A stretch of 64,000 nt of DNA from Parascedosporium putredinis (GCA_949357655.1 CASHTG010000012.1:3844001-3908000), one strand, 5' to 3'; shown: positions 22,439 to 36,559, counted from the stretch's first letter. Numbers and translations are program-made. The notes: generated from the letters alone by a model not told the origin.

Positions 22439-24936
22439 TCAAAAGTGCAGGTACTCGAAGTGCGGGTCGGGTGCCCTTTAAAGGAGCTGGCCTTGTTCTT
22501 CCTGATGGCGTTGTCGACCGCGTTCTTGACGGCAGTGCGGAGGTCGGCATGGAAGTAAGGCCAGTTGACACCGTACAGAGTGCCAGCAGCGACGACGTCC
22601 GAGGTGGAGGAGCGGGAAGCGTTGATGGGAGTGATCTCGTTGCCCGTCTCGATATCGGTCTTCTCGTTCCTGGTGGTCTTGCCCTCGGAAGGAGCAATAA
22701 TGTTCAGGGTGACGTTGTTGGCCTGGTCGCCCTCCTCGGCGGCATATCCGAAGCCGTTGGCGACGAGAGCACGCTTGGTCCACCTGTCGTTGACGTTGGC
22801 AAAGTGCCATTCGACTGCCTCGGGGCTGGCGTGCCTGGCGAGCTGGTTCCTGGCATCTACAAGAGCTTGGACAGAGGTCGTATCAACGAAGCTGACGGGA
22901 GAGAAGTCAAGAACAACGGCGCGGAGGACAGGTCGGGTATCGGGGCCCTCGTTTCCAGAGCTGCGGCGCGGGCCGGGGTCATTCCAGGGACGGTCCTAAT
23001 GAGATAGGGTTAGCCAGCGGCTCTAATGATGGGACACTAGGTGATGAAAAGGGAAGAGATAATGATACTTACACCCTTCTTCTCGTACTTGTTCACCTCA
23101 GTCTGACGAGTCTCCTTGTGAAGCTGGAGCGAAATGGTATCGAAGTGCAGGGCAGAGTTGAGGTAGTTGAAGCCACCGCTGAACCTGTAAACGAAGACAC
23201 CGGGGTAGGGAGAGTGGATCTGAGCCTCGGCGTTGATGCCGTCGGAGTGGTCGAGAGGGGCAAAGGTCTGTCGGATGATGTCATCGGAGGAGCCGTTGAT
23301 ATCGAGATCGGTCTTCTTGAGGGGAGCCTCGAGAGCCCTGACCTGGCCGAGGAAGGTTCCTCGAGATCGGGCAGTCTGCCAGAGGAGGACAGCGGCGGAA
23401 AGGCCAACGGTGACGTAGATACCGTTCTCAATGTTGGTGAAGACGGAAACGAAAACACCGGCGAAGAAGGTGATGACCTCGAAGGCGAAGTCTTCCAGTA
23501 CTGGAAGACGACCTTGGGAGGGGTGATGAGATCCAACACGGCGTGGATGATGAGGCCGGAGAGGGACGCCTTGGGGATGTAGAAGAAGACCGAGGTAAGG
23601 GCATAGAGGGCAAGAAGGACGATGACGGCGGTGAAGATACCGGCCAGGGGGTGCGGACACCGGCCTTGGCCTTGATGGCAGTACGAGAGAAAGAACCGGT
23701 AGCGGGGTAGCCGCCGAGGAAGGGGCCCAAGAGGTTGGTGAAACCGACGGCGACGAGCTCCTGCGAAGGATCGATGATGTAGTTGTTGACACGGCCAAAG
23801 GACTTGGAGATGGCGATGTGCTCAATGATCAGGACGATGACACTGGCGGGGATCTCGCTGGCGAAGAGCTTGATGGTGGAGGCACGCATGGTGGGAGCAC
23901 CGGCGTGCTTGAAGCCGCTAGGAACGACACCGAGAATACCAAACTTGGCCTCCTTGGCGGACTTGACGTTGCGGTTGACGAGCCAGCTGATGAGGGTGTA
24001 GAGGAGGATGACGAAGACCATGCGAAGGGTGGAGACGAAGAACCACGTCTTGCTCTGGTTGGGGAACTTCTTGGACATGACGCTGCAAACGATTCGGATG
24101 AGGTAGAGCATGGCGAGGGCGCTGACACCCATGGCGGCATCGAGCTTGGAGTCGGGGAGATGCTTGAGCGTGTTGATGATGACCAAGTACGTTGATTCAC
24201 GGGTGTTGACCGTCTTGATGCCGAGCATACCGGCGACCTGGCCGACGGCGATGCTGAGGGCGGCACCAGTCATGAAGGAGGTGATGGCAACGAGGGGAAT
24301 GAGCTCGACGATGAAGCCAAGACGGGTGAGACCAATGAAGAGGAGGATGGCACCGCAGATCAAAGCAAGCGACCTAGCGATCTCCTCCGCGGGGATGGTG
24401 TCATCGATATCATGGACCTTGTTGACAATGTTACCAACAATGGTGGACATGACAGCGACAGTCTATAATTGATGGTTGGGCCGGTCAGCATATCTATTCT
24501 GTGGACTAGGTACGGGAATTGGCCTTGTCGGCGAGGAAAAGAAACTTACACCGATGGTGATATCCTTGGACGTGGCAAAGGCCCAGTAGAGGAGGAAACC
24601 GACGAAAGAAGTGTAGAGACCATACTCGGCGGGCAGGTTGGCGAGCAGGGCGTAGGCCATGCCCTGGGGGACGACGACGAAACCGACAGTGATACCGGCA
24701 ATCAAGTCACCAATCAACCAGATCAGGTTGTAATGGTGAATCCAGGTCAAGAAGGGGAAGAGAGAAATGAGGTAATGCTTGACGCCGGAAACGCCAGGAG
24801 TGTGGCCCTTGACGAACTCCTTGGTGTGGGCGGGCCTTTCGACGTAGGCCGCGGCCGGGAGATCATTGGGGATCCGGTCGTTGTGGGCATCGACATTGAT
24901 GCCCACAAGTTTGGCGAGTGTCCTCGTGAAAGCCAT
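22439..24936 (-). CDS. SulP-family sulfate permease (CYS-14/SUL-type)
   Basis: Plasma-membrane sulfate:proton symporter feeding sulfur assimilation. Three exons: 24936-24550, 24462-23073 and 22995-22439. The N-terminal part has the SulP core, including LIAGITVGFVVVPQGMAYAL and DITIG before the first intron, then many hydrophobic helices. A STAS domain follows; the core VVLDFSPVSFVDTTSVQAL is encoded in the last exon. One base is missing at each of three places (23647-23651, 23484-23485, 22469-22471). Restored, the length is 778 codons plus stop, close to Neurospora CYS-14. The C-terminus then reads DPHFEYLHF. An in-frame ATG at 24966 would add ten residues; the one at 24936 has the better context. 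In relatives such genes respond to sulfur limitation. Confidence 0.92.
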
Positions 24937-27900
24937 GACAACGGCACTGAGAAAGGATTGACACAAGTGCTGTTGGATATGGTTTCTGTGGAAGCTGATG
25001 GAGATGAAGCGGAATCGAGAACAAAGAAGCGGCGGGGCGAGTCACCACTTTATACGTTGGGAGGGCTATTTTGGTAGTGGATTGCCCGGTATGTACCTCG
25101 ACACCAAGAGAGTGGGATGGGAACCGATGTATCGAGCGAGCTAGCCCACGCACTCGGGAGAAGGCGAAAAAAATAATAAGAACCAAGATGGGAAAAGGTT
25201 TTAGCGTGAGCGGATCTCACACTGGATCGAGGGACTGCGGAATAGTGTGACTGATGGGGGCGTGGAGGGACGGGACAGGGGTGGATGCAATGAAAACCAA
25301 AATCCACCGAAGCCCTCCTGCTAACCCCCGCTTGCCTTCCCTTCATGCCTCCCCCGGTGTTTCTCGGAAGATCAATTCATGAGAAATAAGGACCGGGGAT
25401 TTGGGGGCGTGTATTGCTTTCTATTCCATTCGGTAACAAAAACTGCAGGACCCTTGGAAGAAACACAACCTCGAGATGCCAGGGTCGACAGCCCACAACT
25501 CTAGACAATACGAATCGGGATGGATTTCCACGGAGATTGGGGGTTTGGGCAAAGCTGGCTCTGCGCGGGTTTGTCCCACGGCTGACATATCCACGATTCC
25601 AGGCGCCGAGCGCTTCATCTATGGGGCTTGGCTCCGGACAAAGGCGGGTGCGAGCTACGTAGGCCTTTTCCCAACATTGAAGGGTTTAGTTTCCTTTTTT
25701 TCTTCTTTCCATTTTTGGAGGACTATGGAAGATCCCCACGCAGCATCCGGGCACACGCGTGCAAATGCCAAAGCCCCTCGAATGGATCTCTTGTGATACA
25801 TGTACCGCATTGAGGGACGGCCTAAAACGCTAATTTGAATTTCTAGGCGTCCTTGGTCCCTCAATTCGACCATTAAAGTTGTGACAGGCGAATTGCCCAC
25901 CACGCGGTGGAAAGTCTAAGATTGCGATTCTTTCGACCAAATGGGGGATACACTACGACAAAGAGGAGTCGGGAGACAGGGAACATTGAAGGGTGGATGG
26001 ATCTCTGTCAAATGGTGGACTGGGCTGGCCGACCGGCGTGACCGCCGTATCACTTGCGGGTGTGGGTGTGGATGCATCTGATAAAAGTTCACATCAACGA
26101 AGCAATGAGGTAAAGCTGCTCCGGCAGGAGCGCCAGCAACGCCGAGCTTTTTTCTGCGGGGCAATGCATTGCACACGATGAAATACAGGAGCATACCCCA
26201 CTAGCTCTCATGTCTGTAGTAGTATCCCAATATCGCAGACAGGGCTTGGCTTGAGTCCTCTCGGACTCCGCACGGCGCTTTTCGCGCTGGGGGCGCCACG
26301 GGTGGATTTCGCGCTGGGTAGCAGAGAGTCTCTTGCCCAGGTTGTGTGAATGGGAGAAGAAATCAACCATCAGAAGAAAAGGAAAAAAAAAAAACCCCGG
26401 AAACGCATGAAAGGCAGTGAAGGAAGAGCGCTCGCTAGGACAACAAATCAGAAAATAAAATGCGGAAAAGGGAAACGCCAGCTCATTCCTTCCTTCACAT
26501 TCACGAAACCTGACAAGGGGGACAAAGACCAGCACCCCACGGGCGGCGCGGGTCTCTACCATTGATCGCATATTCTGCGTGGGCAGATAGCGGAGGGGGA
26601 CGACAAAGACGGGGACGGGGCGTGAGGGTCGGCTCACCTGCCATCGAGGCAGATTCTCGAATCCAGCTATGTCTTGCATTTCCGACGAGCCATTGCGTAA
26701 AAGAAGAAGAGGATTAAACGAGATCACCCCCATTTCCGGAAGCTCCCGCGGTCAATAACCCCGCAACGCAGAACCAGCTTGCTTGGTGACGAAGCTTTCC
26801 GGGCCAGACATCAACGACAGGTCGCAGCGATACGGACGGGCAGGAGTGCACATGGGAGAGAGACGACGTTGAGAGTGACAAGGGACACGACTTGCAGGTA
26901 CAACGGCGATACCTCTATGGAAAGAATTTGGAAACATTGGCATTTTCGTCAATGACGGGAGCCAAGGCTGGCTGGGAGGAGCGGCGCCACGGTGGAAGAA
27001 ACGAGACAATGAGATGGCCTGTTTCTGTTGCGATGGATTCTGATGGGCGGATGTCTGGGCGTGGCGATAGCGGGCTCCGGGCTTTGCGTGCGTGCTCTGC
27101 AGTGGGTGGGTTGGGTTGGTTCCGGGAGGGAGGAGAGCATGTAATCGATGCAGAATGAGGCGACAACGACTGAGAGGGGAAAGGAGCATGAGCTGGGGGA
27201 GCTTCAAGTTTGGGGGAAAGGAAAGAGCAACGGGGAGGGTGGGGGAGCAGGGGTAGGTGTTAGGAGCTAAGGCGCACCTGCCTAGCAAGAAAGAGCAGGG
27301 TTCGGCAGCCAGTGGGAAGCACTTTGGCCCGGCCCAATTAGGGGTAACACCCGGTAAATGCTAAAGAGCCTCAGAAGGGGGCCCCTTCCATTTTCGAACT
27401 TCTCGTGGACAGTGCGACGCCCAAATCCCGAGCGTGGGGCGCGTCAAAGTACTTCTCTCTCATTCGCCAGAATCCAGGATTGGCAATGTCGACATCGACT
27501 TGGCCCATCACGCAATTTTCACCAACTTGACGAGCCCTGCTCGCTCGACGCTCGCTCGAGTCTGGCTTGCCAAGATGCCACAACCACCCTTTGTCCACAC
27601 AATCCATCTTCGGGGCCAATTTTTTTTTAATTTTTTTTGCGGGCTAGGGGCGGGTTTTTGAAAACTGCCCGACGTTATTCGTACGTGAACATGACCCTGA
27701 GCCCCTTCTCCGCTCGCTCGCGGATAAAAAATAGTGCGATGCGTGCGCGGCATGGCTGCGTCGAGTTGGGCAGCTTGTGTGATGCAATTCGGTCTTATCA
27801 TTCTCCGAGGTGACTAGGTCCAAGTGATTGATGGATTTATCCACCATTGGATCCATTGAATGCAATGCTGCGCGCGGAGTAGCAGTCCTGAAATATTGGC

Positions 27901-30900
27901 AGGAGCGGACCATGCTAAACGTGCTCACCAAGCAGGCTCGATGGATGCTGGAGTCTAGCAGGTGGATGCTTGATTATTCAGGACCGAATAGGGACGATAC
28001 TGGCCTCAGTGTCTCGTTTAGGCTCCGCCAACCACCCTTCGATGCGGCCATGGGGGAGGCCCTCCCGCGACGAACAGGATCATTTCCCGTTCAACTTTCG
28101 TCTAGCGCGCTCATTGGCCCGCTGACTGAAGCAGGGACTGCCAGGGTGAAACCTTGCTGCAGCTGAGGGCCAGCCTTACCCGCTGACCAATCAAATGGCA
28201 TTGGATCGATGGCTCAGTATTTGGCCAAAATGACGCGATCGCTCTGATCAATGATGTTCACATGCCAGCGAGCACGTGGGTTGGCGACTGCCCAACCTCT
28301 AGCTTGAGCTTCCTTTTCCCTTCATGTCGGCGTCTTTTGAAAGCAGGAAGATCTCCAAAGGAACTCCAAATAACAATAATAAAATACCGAAACCCCCTAA
28401 TGCAAAGAAAATAAAAAACAATGGGCAATATGTGGGCAATTAATTGCTAGCAAGCAGAAAGGGGCAGGATCGGATATCTAAACACAGGATGGGGCAAAGA
28501 CAAAAATAAGATGCAGGGAGGTAAAAGATCACCCTGATCTCCCCAGCAAGGAACGAGGACTTCGAAGCTGCATCGAAGGGAGAGAAAGGAAACCTTTCAC
28601 CCATGCCATGTCAAACTCGCATGCTTGCGCCAAGAGCTCCAGGTCTCGAGAGCGAACAAGCTTTCTAGCTGCCTCTCCATATCCGGGTCTTCCTCACGAT
28701 CTACACCCCGGTTTGCATCAAGCGCATGTGTTTCAACGGTCCCATGTGGACGAAGGATAGCTTCCAAGAGCTGGGGAAGAAGAGCCACAAATCTGGGCGC
28801 CGAGACTTTTCTGTCTCTCAAGCACCACTGTCGTGGGTCCCGTCTTGTCTGTTTCCTCCACCCCTCCCCTCACTCACGATGCAATCTCTTTTCATCCGGC
28901 CTGCACACCACCTCGGAGAGTTTCCTGATGTCCTGCCTTGTGCAGCGCCATTGAGGCTTGCCCAGCCGGGAGCTATTCATCTTGGCGATGGCCAAGAAGC
29001 CAAGAAAACAGGCGTTTGGTCTTGCAGGATCTGGGGTTGGATCTTGGGGTCCTCTTCTCTTCTCGTGGCCGCGTTCGAGTTCACGATGCTTTGGAGTGCC
29101 GGCGCGTCCTCGACGAGATATCTCGTATCAACCCATCTTCGACTGCCGTGCCGGCAGTCCTTCAGCTGGAGAACCTAGTTGGGAATCAGGATGCGGCTCC
29201 CCTAGAAGAGATTAACCTTAGATTCAGCCCTTGCCTGTTTTCCTTGGTCTGCAGAGTAGCGGGTCGATAGAGACGGAATAGTCGCTTGTTGGAGTGGGGA
29301 AGGGGGTGTTTTCCGCTCCCAAGAAGGGAAAGAACTCACGAGGCAAGAACTCGAAAACGGTTCATGAGATCCCGCTGATCGACGTTGACGAGATGAGTGC
29401 GTGCAAATGCGGTATGTCCGCCCATCCTGCGCTGCATCGCCAATGCCGTGATACCTGGCGCGACAGCACCGTTGCCCAGAACGTAGACAGGGCTTGGCCA
29501 CGGGGAGAAGCAAGCGAGTCCTCCCTAGATCCTAGCCAAGCTGGCTGGCCAAGCTGGCCAAGCCGGGCCACAAGCGGTGGCACCCACCATACCGACCCAC
29601 GGCGCCGGGACCCCCGTTCGCCACCCCCGTTCGTCCTTTCATTTTCCTGCCCTCCAACTCCGAGATTACTATCGCCGTGGGGTCTAACGCCGCTTTTCAG
29701 CAACTTTTGTCCCACCCCCTTCTCCCACCCCTCCTCCCATTCCCCCCTCCCTTCCGTTCCTCTCCGTTCCTTTTTCTTTCCTTCTTCGTGTTTTTTTTCT
29801 TTTTCCTTTTTCTGAGAGAGAGAGAAAGGAGAATCTAGTGGATGTGTCCACGGGGCCCAGTCACGCCTTAGCCTTCACCGCTCTCTCAAGGCATCATTGA
29901 TCTTCCCCTTCCGCAAGCGCAACCGCCGTCTCTCTTGAGCCCGCATCTTTCAGATTCGAGCCTAGACCTTGAAGCCAAAGGGCCGGGGGCAAAAGACGGC
30001 GTGAAAGCCAAGAAGCCCAGGCGTCCGTTCCTCAGATGTCGGGACAAGCCAATAGGCGATATTGAGACTACTGCAAGCCAACCTTGAAGGACAAGACACG
30101 GCTGCAGATCCAACCACCCTGCCCCTTTTGCTTGGCCTGGAGAATCCCTGATGAGCCAAGAGGGCAAGTACCCGGCGCGTACCCGGAAGATACACCCCGA
30201 GTACCTCCGCCTTGGCGTGTATTCCGCTTCCGATACCATGTCCAAACCTTTTCTGGTCCCGGATCTGAGGTCTAGGCTTGCCGGTTGTCACTTGAGATCA
30301 TGGCGAAGACCCAAACACCCTTTCCAAGCACCAAGTCCACGCTTATGCCGCCCGCAGCTCGCCGTCCACCAGTCGTTGCTCGTCCCCATTTCGTTTTATT
30401 GTCCACGAAATGCGTAATACAGCAACTCTATCCAATCCTTGAGGTGCCCAATTGGTTGGAACCGGGACATGCCACTCTATTGAGTAAACTTCCGTGCATG
30501 GAACGCATGTCTCGGCGGACGCTGGGCGAGTGAGCCTCAGCCCGCATGGCAACGTGCCACCGCGCATGCTCAGGGTCCCCCAATAATTCCATGGCACCCC
30601 TCACTCAACCCCAGCCCAGGAAGAAGGTGATTCTTTCGCCCTCTCACGCAAAAAAGAGAAAAGCCAACACACCCCTCCCCATCCCTCTCCCCTCCAGCGT
30701 TAAGAGTTACACGCTCAGCCTTTGCCGATCTTCCGGCTTGGTTTCTGAAACGAGGACTCTCCGCGGCGGCGACGCGTGAGGTGTCTGCATGTCGGTGAGC
30801 GTAAACGCAACGTTGGCGTCGAATCCCACCCCTTTAGTGAGGTTGTTGATTTTCATCCTCCCATCGCGTCTTCCCCTCCCCTTCTCAAACCATGAATCAG

Positions 30901-33900
30901 GACCCTCCTATGACCACGATTAGGACTAGTTTGGCGACCTTCGGCTCCACCGACATTCCTTAGCCTCTCCCCACCCTTCTTTCACTACCGTCGCGCTTTG
31001 TTTGCTGTTGTCATTTCATCGATTCGGCAAGGGGGCGGGCCGGCATAAGGTGGTGATGGACGGACTGAAGTTGGCCTGCCTAAACCATGTTTGGATCTGC
31101 AAACGATCCTGTACAACGTCGAGCGACCCGCCCCCAACCTAATCTGCGCTCGTCCTCCTCCCCCAGCGAGTCTTCTTGGATGCCGAAGCGCACCTTGAAA
31201 GACCGCAAGGCAGGGTGTACGTGGGAGCACCAAACAAGGCACACACCTCACCTGCTCAACGCGGAATCGATATCACCTGCGATTGCCCAGTCCCCCCCAG
31301 ACAGGCCAGTCCTTCCCCACGCAAGGCACATGCGCAGGTGACATTGAGGCGAGAAAAGAAGAGATGGCCTCGTGGGGAGGCACCGCGTCAACCCATATTC
31401 CGCGGGATCTGACCGGGTAGGTGATACGACTTCGCTTCCACCGAGGTGGGTCAGACGCACGTTGCGAGCAAAGGGGAAAACCCAGCTCACGACTGGACTG
31501 GCGATCTCCGAGCTGCAATAAAGCTTAATCCTTGGCACGGCTTCGACTTGGTCTCCACCCCTCGCGTGCCAGAGCCGCGCACATCTCCTCGGAAAGACTT
31601 CTGCGAGGCCATCGGAGCGAGATGGAGTGGCCAGAAATGATGGTGCGGGTCCACCAGCTGCCTCGGACCAGATGAACCCTAAATTCCATCGAGCCACCCC
31701 CAGGCGTCGACTATCGACGATAGCTTCGGAGTTGTGATGATGGGCACTAATGCACCAAGGCAAGTCGGTCAAAAAGGAAGTGACCATCCTGCCTCATCTT
31801 ACAAGAAACTCTGCCATTCTACCTGCATTCTTGCACGATCTCGACAAGTGCGTGATCTCTAGACTTAGCGAGGATAGGAAGCCTCCACGAGTGAGAGTTG
31901 GGCCTCGCGAGCTAGCAGCTAGCCTTCAAGGTATCATGATTCGGGCGAGGCCTCCACCATCCCTATCACCGGGATCTGAAGGCGGTAGGACCGTAGAGCG
32001 CTTTTGCATTGATCTATGTTTGTTTCAGAACTGTTAGACAGGTCAACGAGAAAGGGAGCCATGGCCAGTAGTTACCGCTCGTAGCAATAGTTTCCGCCTC
32101 TCGCCATCTTGATGAACGCGAGCATGAGCACTTAAAAAATAAGGAAAAAAAAGGCTTGAACCTACCTTGACATACGCCGTAAAGCTCCGCATCACGCCCC
32201 TCGGCGCGCATGTCCATCGTAACGCATTCTAATCTGCCTTCGAAACCAAGATCTTTACTAGTCCATTTGGCGAGTTCTCGTCGTTTGCCAAACTGCCCAA
32301 GATAACGAAGACAGCAAGAACAGAGCAATCCGTTCTCTGTTCCCCTCTTCTCAAGATTCTTGCTCTCCTCCTCTCGAGCTTCTTAGTGTGCGGCAACGAC
32401 TTCCAGCTTGGCAAGAGAGCTGGCCAATAAGAATGGGTGAAAATGGCAAGTCCGCGGAGAAACGTTTATGCGCGAAGCTCACTCGCAAGTTTGCTCGTCT
32501 GCAGCGCCAAGAGGTGGAGGAAGGGAGGATCAGGACTCGTGGGGGAAATGTCAAGCCAGGCAAGGGCCAAAGGCCCATGGTCTCAGTCGTTTTGCTGCAA
32601 TTCCCAGCATTCAACTGTCGCATGATGACGACTCTTTGATGATTGGCCGGGAACTGGAAACCCTGCAAACTGGATCGTTTTCGGAAATTGATCCTTCAAT
32701 CTGAAGATGATTTTCATTGCTAATATCAGCGATCATTTTCACAGGCTCCCGTGTAATCTACGTGTGGCTGTGCATTGGTCCGCAAGCGTAGGTTGAATCC
32801 CCCTTTTCGGTTGAACCAATCTTTTCTCCAATCTATCGCAAATGAAGCTCACGACAATGGAACCATGTGGCGAGCTTAACCACAAACCCACATCCGGCAT
32901 CCTTCTCCGTCCCCGGGCCCAGTTCCCCCCTTCGCTGCTGCTGACTAGGCCTGCACCTATGAGTGGGCCTGTTCAAAGATGAGAGTGGGTTCGCGCGGAC
33001 CGGTAGTGGCCTGTGTCGGTGCGCTGGATCGAGAACGGGATCTCTGTTGCGCGGTTCGGTATATGGGCGGGATGATAGTGGACTCATGTGAATTTAAGGT
33101 TGGCAGCTATTAAACTGGGGACCGATGAGTCCCGTTCGTCACTACACTGCGTGTTGGGCCTGTCGGTCTCGATATCTTGGACAATGCTCAAAATGGTGTG
33201 AAATCCTCGCCAAGGGGTGCCAAGAGGCTGGTAGGGGGCCCTGAGCCCAAGAACGCATCCATTCATCGTTGATTACAATCGATGTAGGGTCTTTGAATTG
33301 TTCGTTACACGAGCAATCCGGCCCGCCAGGGAGACAGTTTGGATTGCGACGGAGTGATGTTTATTGCCTCCCACACCCTTCGTCATCCCCGATATTCCTT
33401 CCCTCTCGTCCCAGTTTGTTCCCCGCATCATGGCGTCCCTTTGAAGGACAATTTACCCCATGCGATGCTTTGTAGACGGTACGCGTCCGGTACCAGCTTA
33501 GTGTTTGGTTTCATCAAAATGTCGACATAGGTAGGCACACACAGCACCTTGAGAGTCAAAGGAGATCTAACCTTTGCCTTTGCGAATAATCGCTTCCCAG
33601 TGGAGGAAAAAACGAAAAGAAAGGAACAATAGTAAACATCCATGACTTGCAGTTACTTCCCCACAGACGCGTGACGCTCACTTGCATCCGCCCTGACATC
33701 CGCGTCTACCCCCGGCTGTCGAGATCGTCATCGTGATATTCTCGGGTCACAAGCTGCGTGTTGGCTTCCCTTCCCCCTCACTGGTTGAAAAAGATGGAGA
33801 AAGAGGGGACAGAACAATGCTGACGGTGAGGAAAGAAAAGGCGGAGAGGGGATCGCATGGGGCAAGAATGTTCTGGAGTTCACAAGTTTGGGGTAGCTTG

Positions 33901-34432
33901 CATTCGGCTACGATGGCCGGTCCAGCTTTGCTTCTGTCCCGCAGTTCGCGCTGCAAATGCAGGGATTTGGGACGGATCAGTCGGCTTCTGGGAGTGGAGT
34001 CCGCCCGCGACAGGAGACGGGATCGGCAAGCGTCGTTCAGATGCGAAGTAACCCTAAACCTTGTTCCATCGAATCTTCTGAGGGACTGCCGTAGGTGGGT
34101 GGAAAACCCAGCAGCCAGCGATCAACATGTGCCTCGGCGCGTGTCTCAACATATATCTCGAGGAGCGTTGACGAGAATGCTGTCATTGGCAAGCAGCACA
34201 GAACGCGTGAAACAAAGCACAAAATTTAGGCCAGGAACAAGATCTAAAAGAATGGAGAATCGAATTGACGAGAAATGAAGCATATACAGCTCTGTCGAGA
34301 TACAAACTACACAGATATCTGATCCTCCTCCATATTCATATCTTGAGACTATCCAGCTCGACAGAGCAATCGAAAAGATATCGACCAGTTCTACTGTTTT
34401 CCTTGTACCGTAGCCACGGGAAAGTGAGTTCC
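24937..34432. other. 9.5 kb block with no recognisable gene
   Basis: I find no supportable coding gene, tRNA or transposon. Open frames up to about 215 codons (for example 26089-26733 minus, 33733-34278 plus, 26752-27288 minus) have low-complexity or random-looking translations without domains. The DNA is not strongly AT-rich, so it does not look like a classic RIP-decayed repeat island. It carries scattered pyrimidine tracts (around 29700-29810), a poly-T/A patch (27620-27637) and clusters of GCCAAG/CTTGGC words (for example 28985-29005, 29535-29575, 30005-30020). A long non-coding RNA or an unusually long promoter for either flanking gene cannot be excluded. Confidence 0.4.
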
Positions 34433-36407
34433 TTACACGTCCACGGTCGAGCCGATGGGGCCGAAGCGGATGTTGCTGTAGATGACGGTAGCCTATAGGT
34501 AGAGCTGGTTAGCTTGCGTGTCATGGAGGTGTGATAAAGTGCAAACTGAGCCTTGACTTACAGAAGCATGCTCGCTCTCGACATCGGAGGGGACACCAGA
34601 GTCCTGGGGGCAGTCTCCACGATCGCCACCGGGGTACCGGCCTTCTCGGGCGGGTAGCTGGAGTCGAGCCAGAGCATGTTGGCGTAGTGCTGTGGAGAAA
34701 GAAAAAAAGAACCAAGTTAGCTTTTTCGTCTGTGGAGGCTGCTAGTAAAAAGGGAAGGGAAAGGTAAACTCACGTCGTCCCAGAGAGACATGACCAAGAC
34801 CCATCCGCTCTCGAGGGCCTCGTTCATCTTGGACCAACCGCCCACCTCGTTGAAGCGGTCACGGTCGCCAAAGGCGGCGAACTGGTCCTTGCAGAAAGCG
34901 TCGTCGAGCTTGTTGCCCGAGACACCCTCGACCGTAGTTTCGGGCATGTCGATCCTCTTGCCGTCCTGGACGAAGAACTGGTAGATTTGGCTCTCCGAGA
35001 ATTGGGTGACGACACTTTTGAGGGAGGGAAGGAAAAGAAAATTAGTGTCGCGCTCAACATCGCAGTCTTAGCAAGTAGAGAATTGGAATTGGAATTGCAC
35101 TCACGTAAACACCTTGGAGGTATCGACAGTCTTTCCCTTGCCGTAGAAGTCATGGGCACCCATGCGGTAAGGGTTGAAATCGCAACCGTTGGGATCGCAG
35201 TCACCATTGAAGCGCTCCTCGGAGTAGGTACCACCACATTCGCTGTCGGTGCAAACGTGGTACGAGTTGTTCTCGCAAGGGTGAGGAGTCACGGCAGACG
35301 CGTGAGCATTGGATTCTATAAATCGTCGTCGTGGTTAGTGTGATGTTCCCAGCCAAGACGTTGCCAAGAGAGGGCCAAGCCAAGAAGCCAAGAAGAGCCA
35401 AGTCTGAAAGCCAAGCATTGGCAAACATTGGCAGGGGACCTGGATGCAGATGATCGTTGCCAAGGGTTTCACAAGCAGGGCTGAGATCCGAAATTATGGC
35501 AACACCATCCCAAACCTCCAAGAAACAAGAATGAAAGCCGCAAAAAGCTTACCCCAGACGTCCATCTCAGCGCAGCAGCCGCCCATGGCACCGACACCAG
35601 CGTTGGGATCGTTCGAAGACGCCTCCCATCCATCAACGTTGGCCTAAAGCGGTGCGATGAATTGGTTAGCGACGGTTTGAATAACTTGGGTTGTTTGCAT
35701 CAGCTAATTGTCACTCACCTTGCCGCCGACGAACTTGAGATCACGAGCGCACTGGGCATCGCAGTATCCGGTACCGTATTTGGCTCCGGCCTTGTTGGTG
35801 GGGTACTTGGACATGCCACCGTCCTCGTCCATCATGACGAAGTAGAGAGCGCCGTTGAGGCCGCACTCGAGGGTGGAGAGGTCAACGTCAAATGTGAACT
35901 CGTTGTTCATGAGCTCGAACATTTGGTACTTGTCCGCGCCGTTCATGAGGTACATGCGGGAGCCTATTTGGTGAGGGTGTTAGCACACGTTAAATCGGTG
36001 GATAGGGCATAGGTTTAGGGGTTTTGAGAGGGGGTGTATTGCGTACCGATGTTGGTGCCGTACTCGTGCTCGGTGATGAACTGCAAGCTGAGGGCATCGC
36101 CGCTAACCTTGACACCATAAGTCTTGCTGTAGTCTGCGCCCTCGACGACACACTTGGACGTGCAGTCCGACTCGTTGCTGCACTCCGAGGTCCACTCGTT
36201 ACCATCGTAGCAGTTGTCATAACCGCCATCGGTGTGAAGCCAGCGCCAGTTGGCATCGATGACGACCTCGCCATTGACCGTCTCACAGCTGCCAGGGCCA
36301 CTGCACCTCTTCCACGTCATCTTGGGGTGGGTCTCGCTCTGCTCGGTGCCGACGCCCTGAGCGGCGGCGGCAGCGATGAGAGCGGCGTACGCAAACTGAC
36401 GGTACAT
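34433..36407 (-). CDS. GH7 cellobiohydrolase (Cel7, CBHI type), no CBM
   Basis: Secreted retaining cellulase that releases cellobiose from reducing ends of cellulose chains. Seven exons: 36407-36047, 35963-35719, 35643-35553, 35315-35105, 35014-34774, 34689-34562 and 34492-34433. A signal peptide (about 17 residues, ending AAAAA) precedes QGVGTEQSETHP, the usual start of mature GH7 enzymes. The catalytic ExDxxE motif is present as GCCAEMDVWESN; the codon of the last Glu is split by the third intron. The many paired Cys match the family. One base is missing in GGGG at 34631-34634; restored, the protein is 445 residues. The last exon ends in YSNIRFGPIGSTVDV, so there is no linker or CBM1. A TATA box lies 153 bases upstream. 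Such genes are usually induced on cellulose and glucose-repressed. Confidence 0.94.
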
Positions 36408-36559
36408 GGTGGTGAAGGGTCTAAGGGGAAGGCGGGTCAATTGGGGTATACTGAGGAGAAGGAGGCCAAGGGAGATAAGCTGGTGAGTCAAAGGATGATC
36501 TGGGCTTGTCTTGCTTGTCGAGAGGGCAGAAGACGGACCAAAGTGGCACAAGATGGAGC

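Noticed and set aside
26752..27288. 178-codon minus-strand frame in the 9.5 kb block
   Set aside because: Pro/Ser/His-rich composition typical of GC-rich non-coding DNA; no domain, no splice partner.
33733..34278. 181-codon plus-strand frame near the cellobiohydrolase 3' end
   Set aside because: Arg/Ser-rich random-looking translation with no conserved block.
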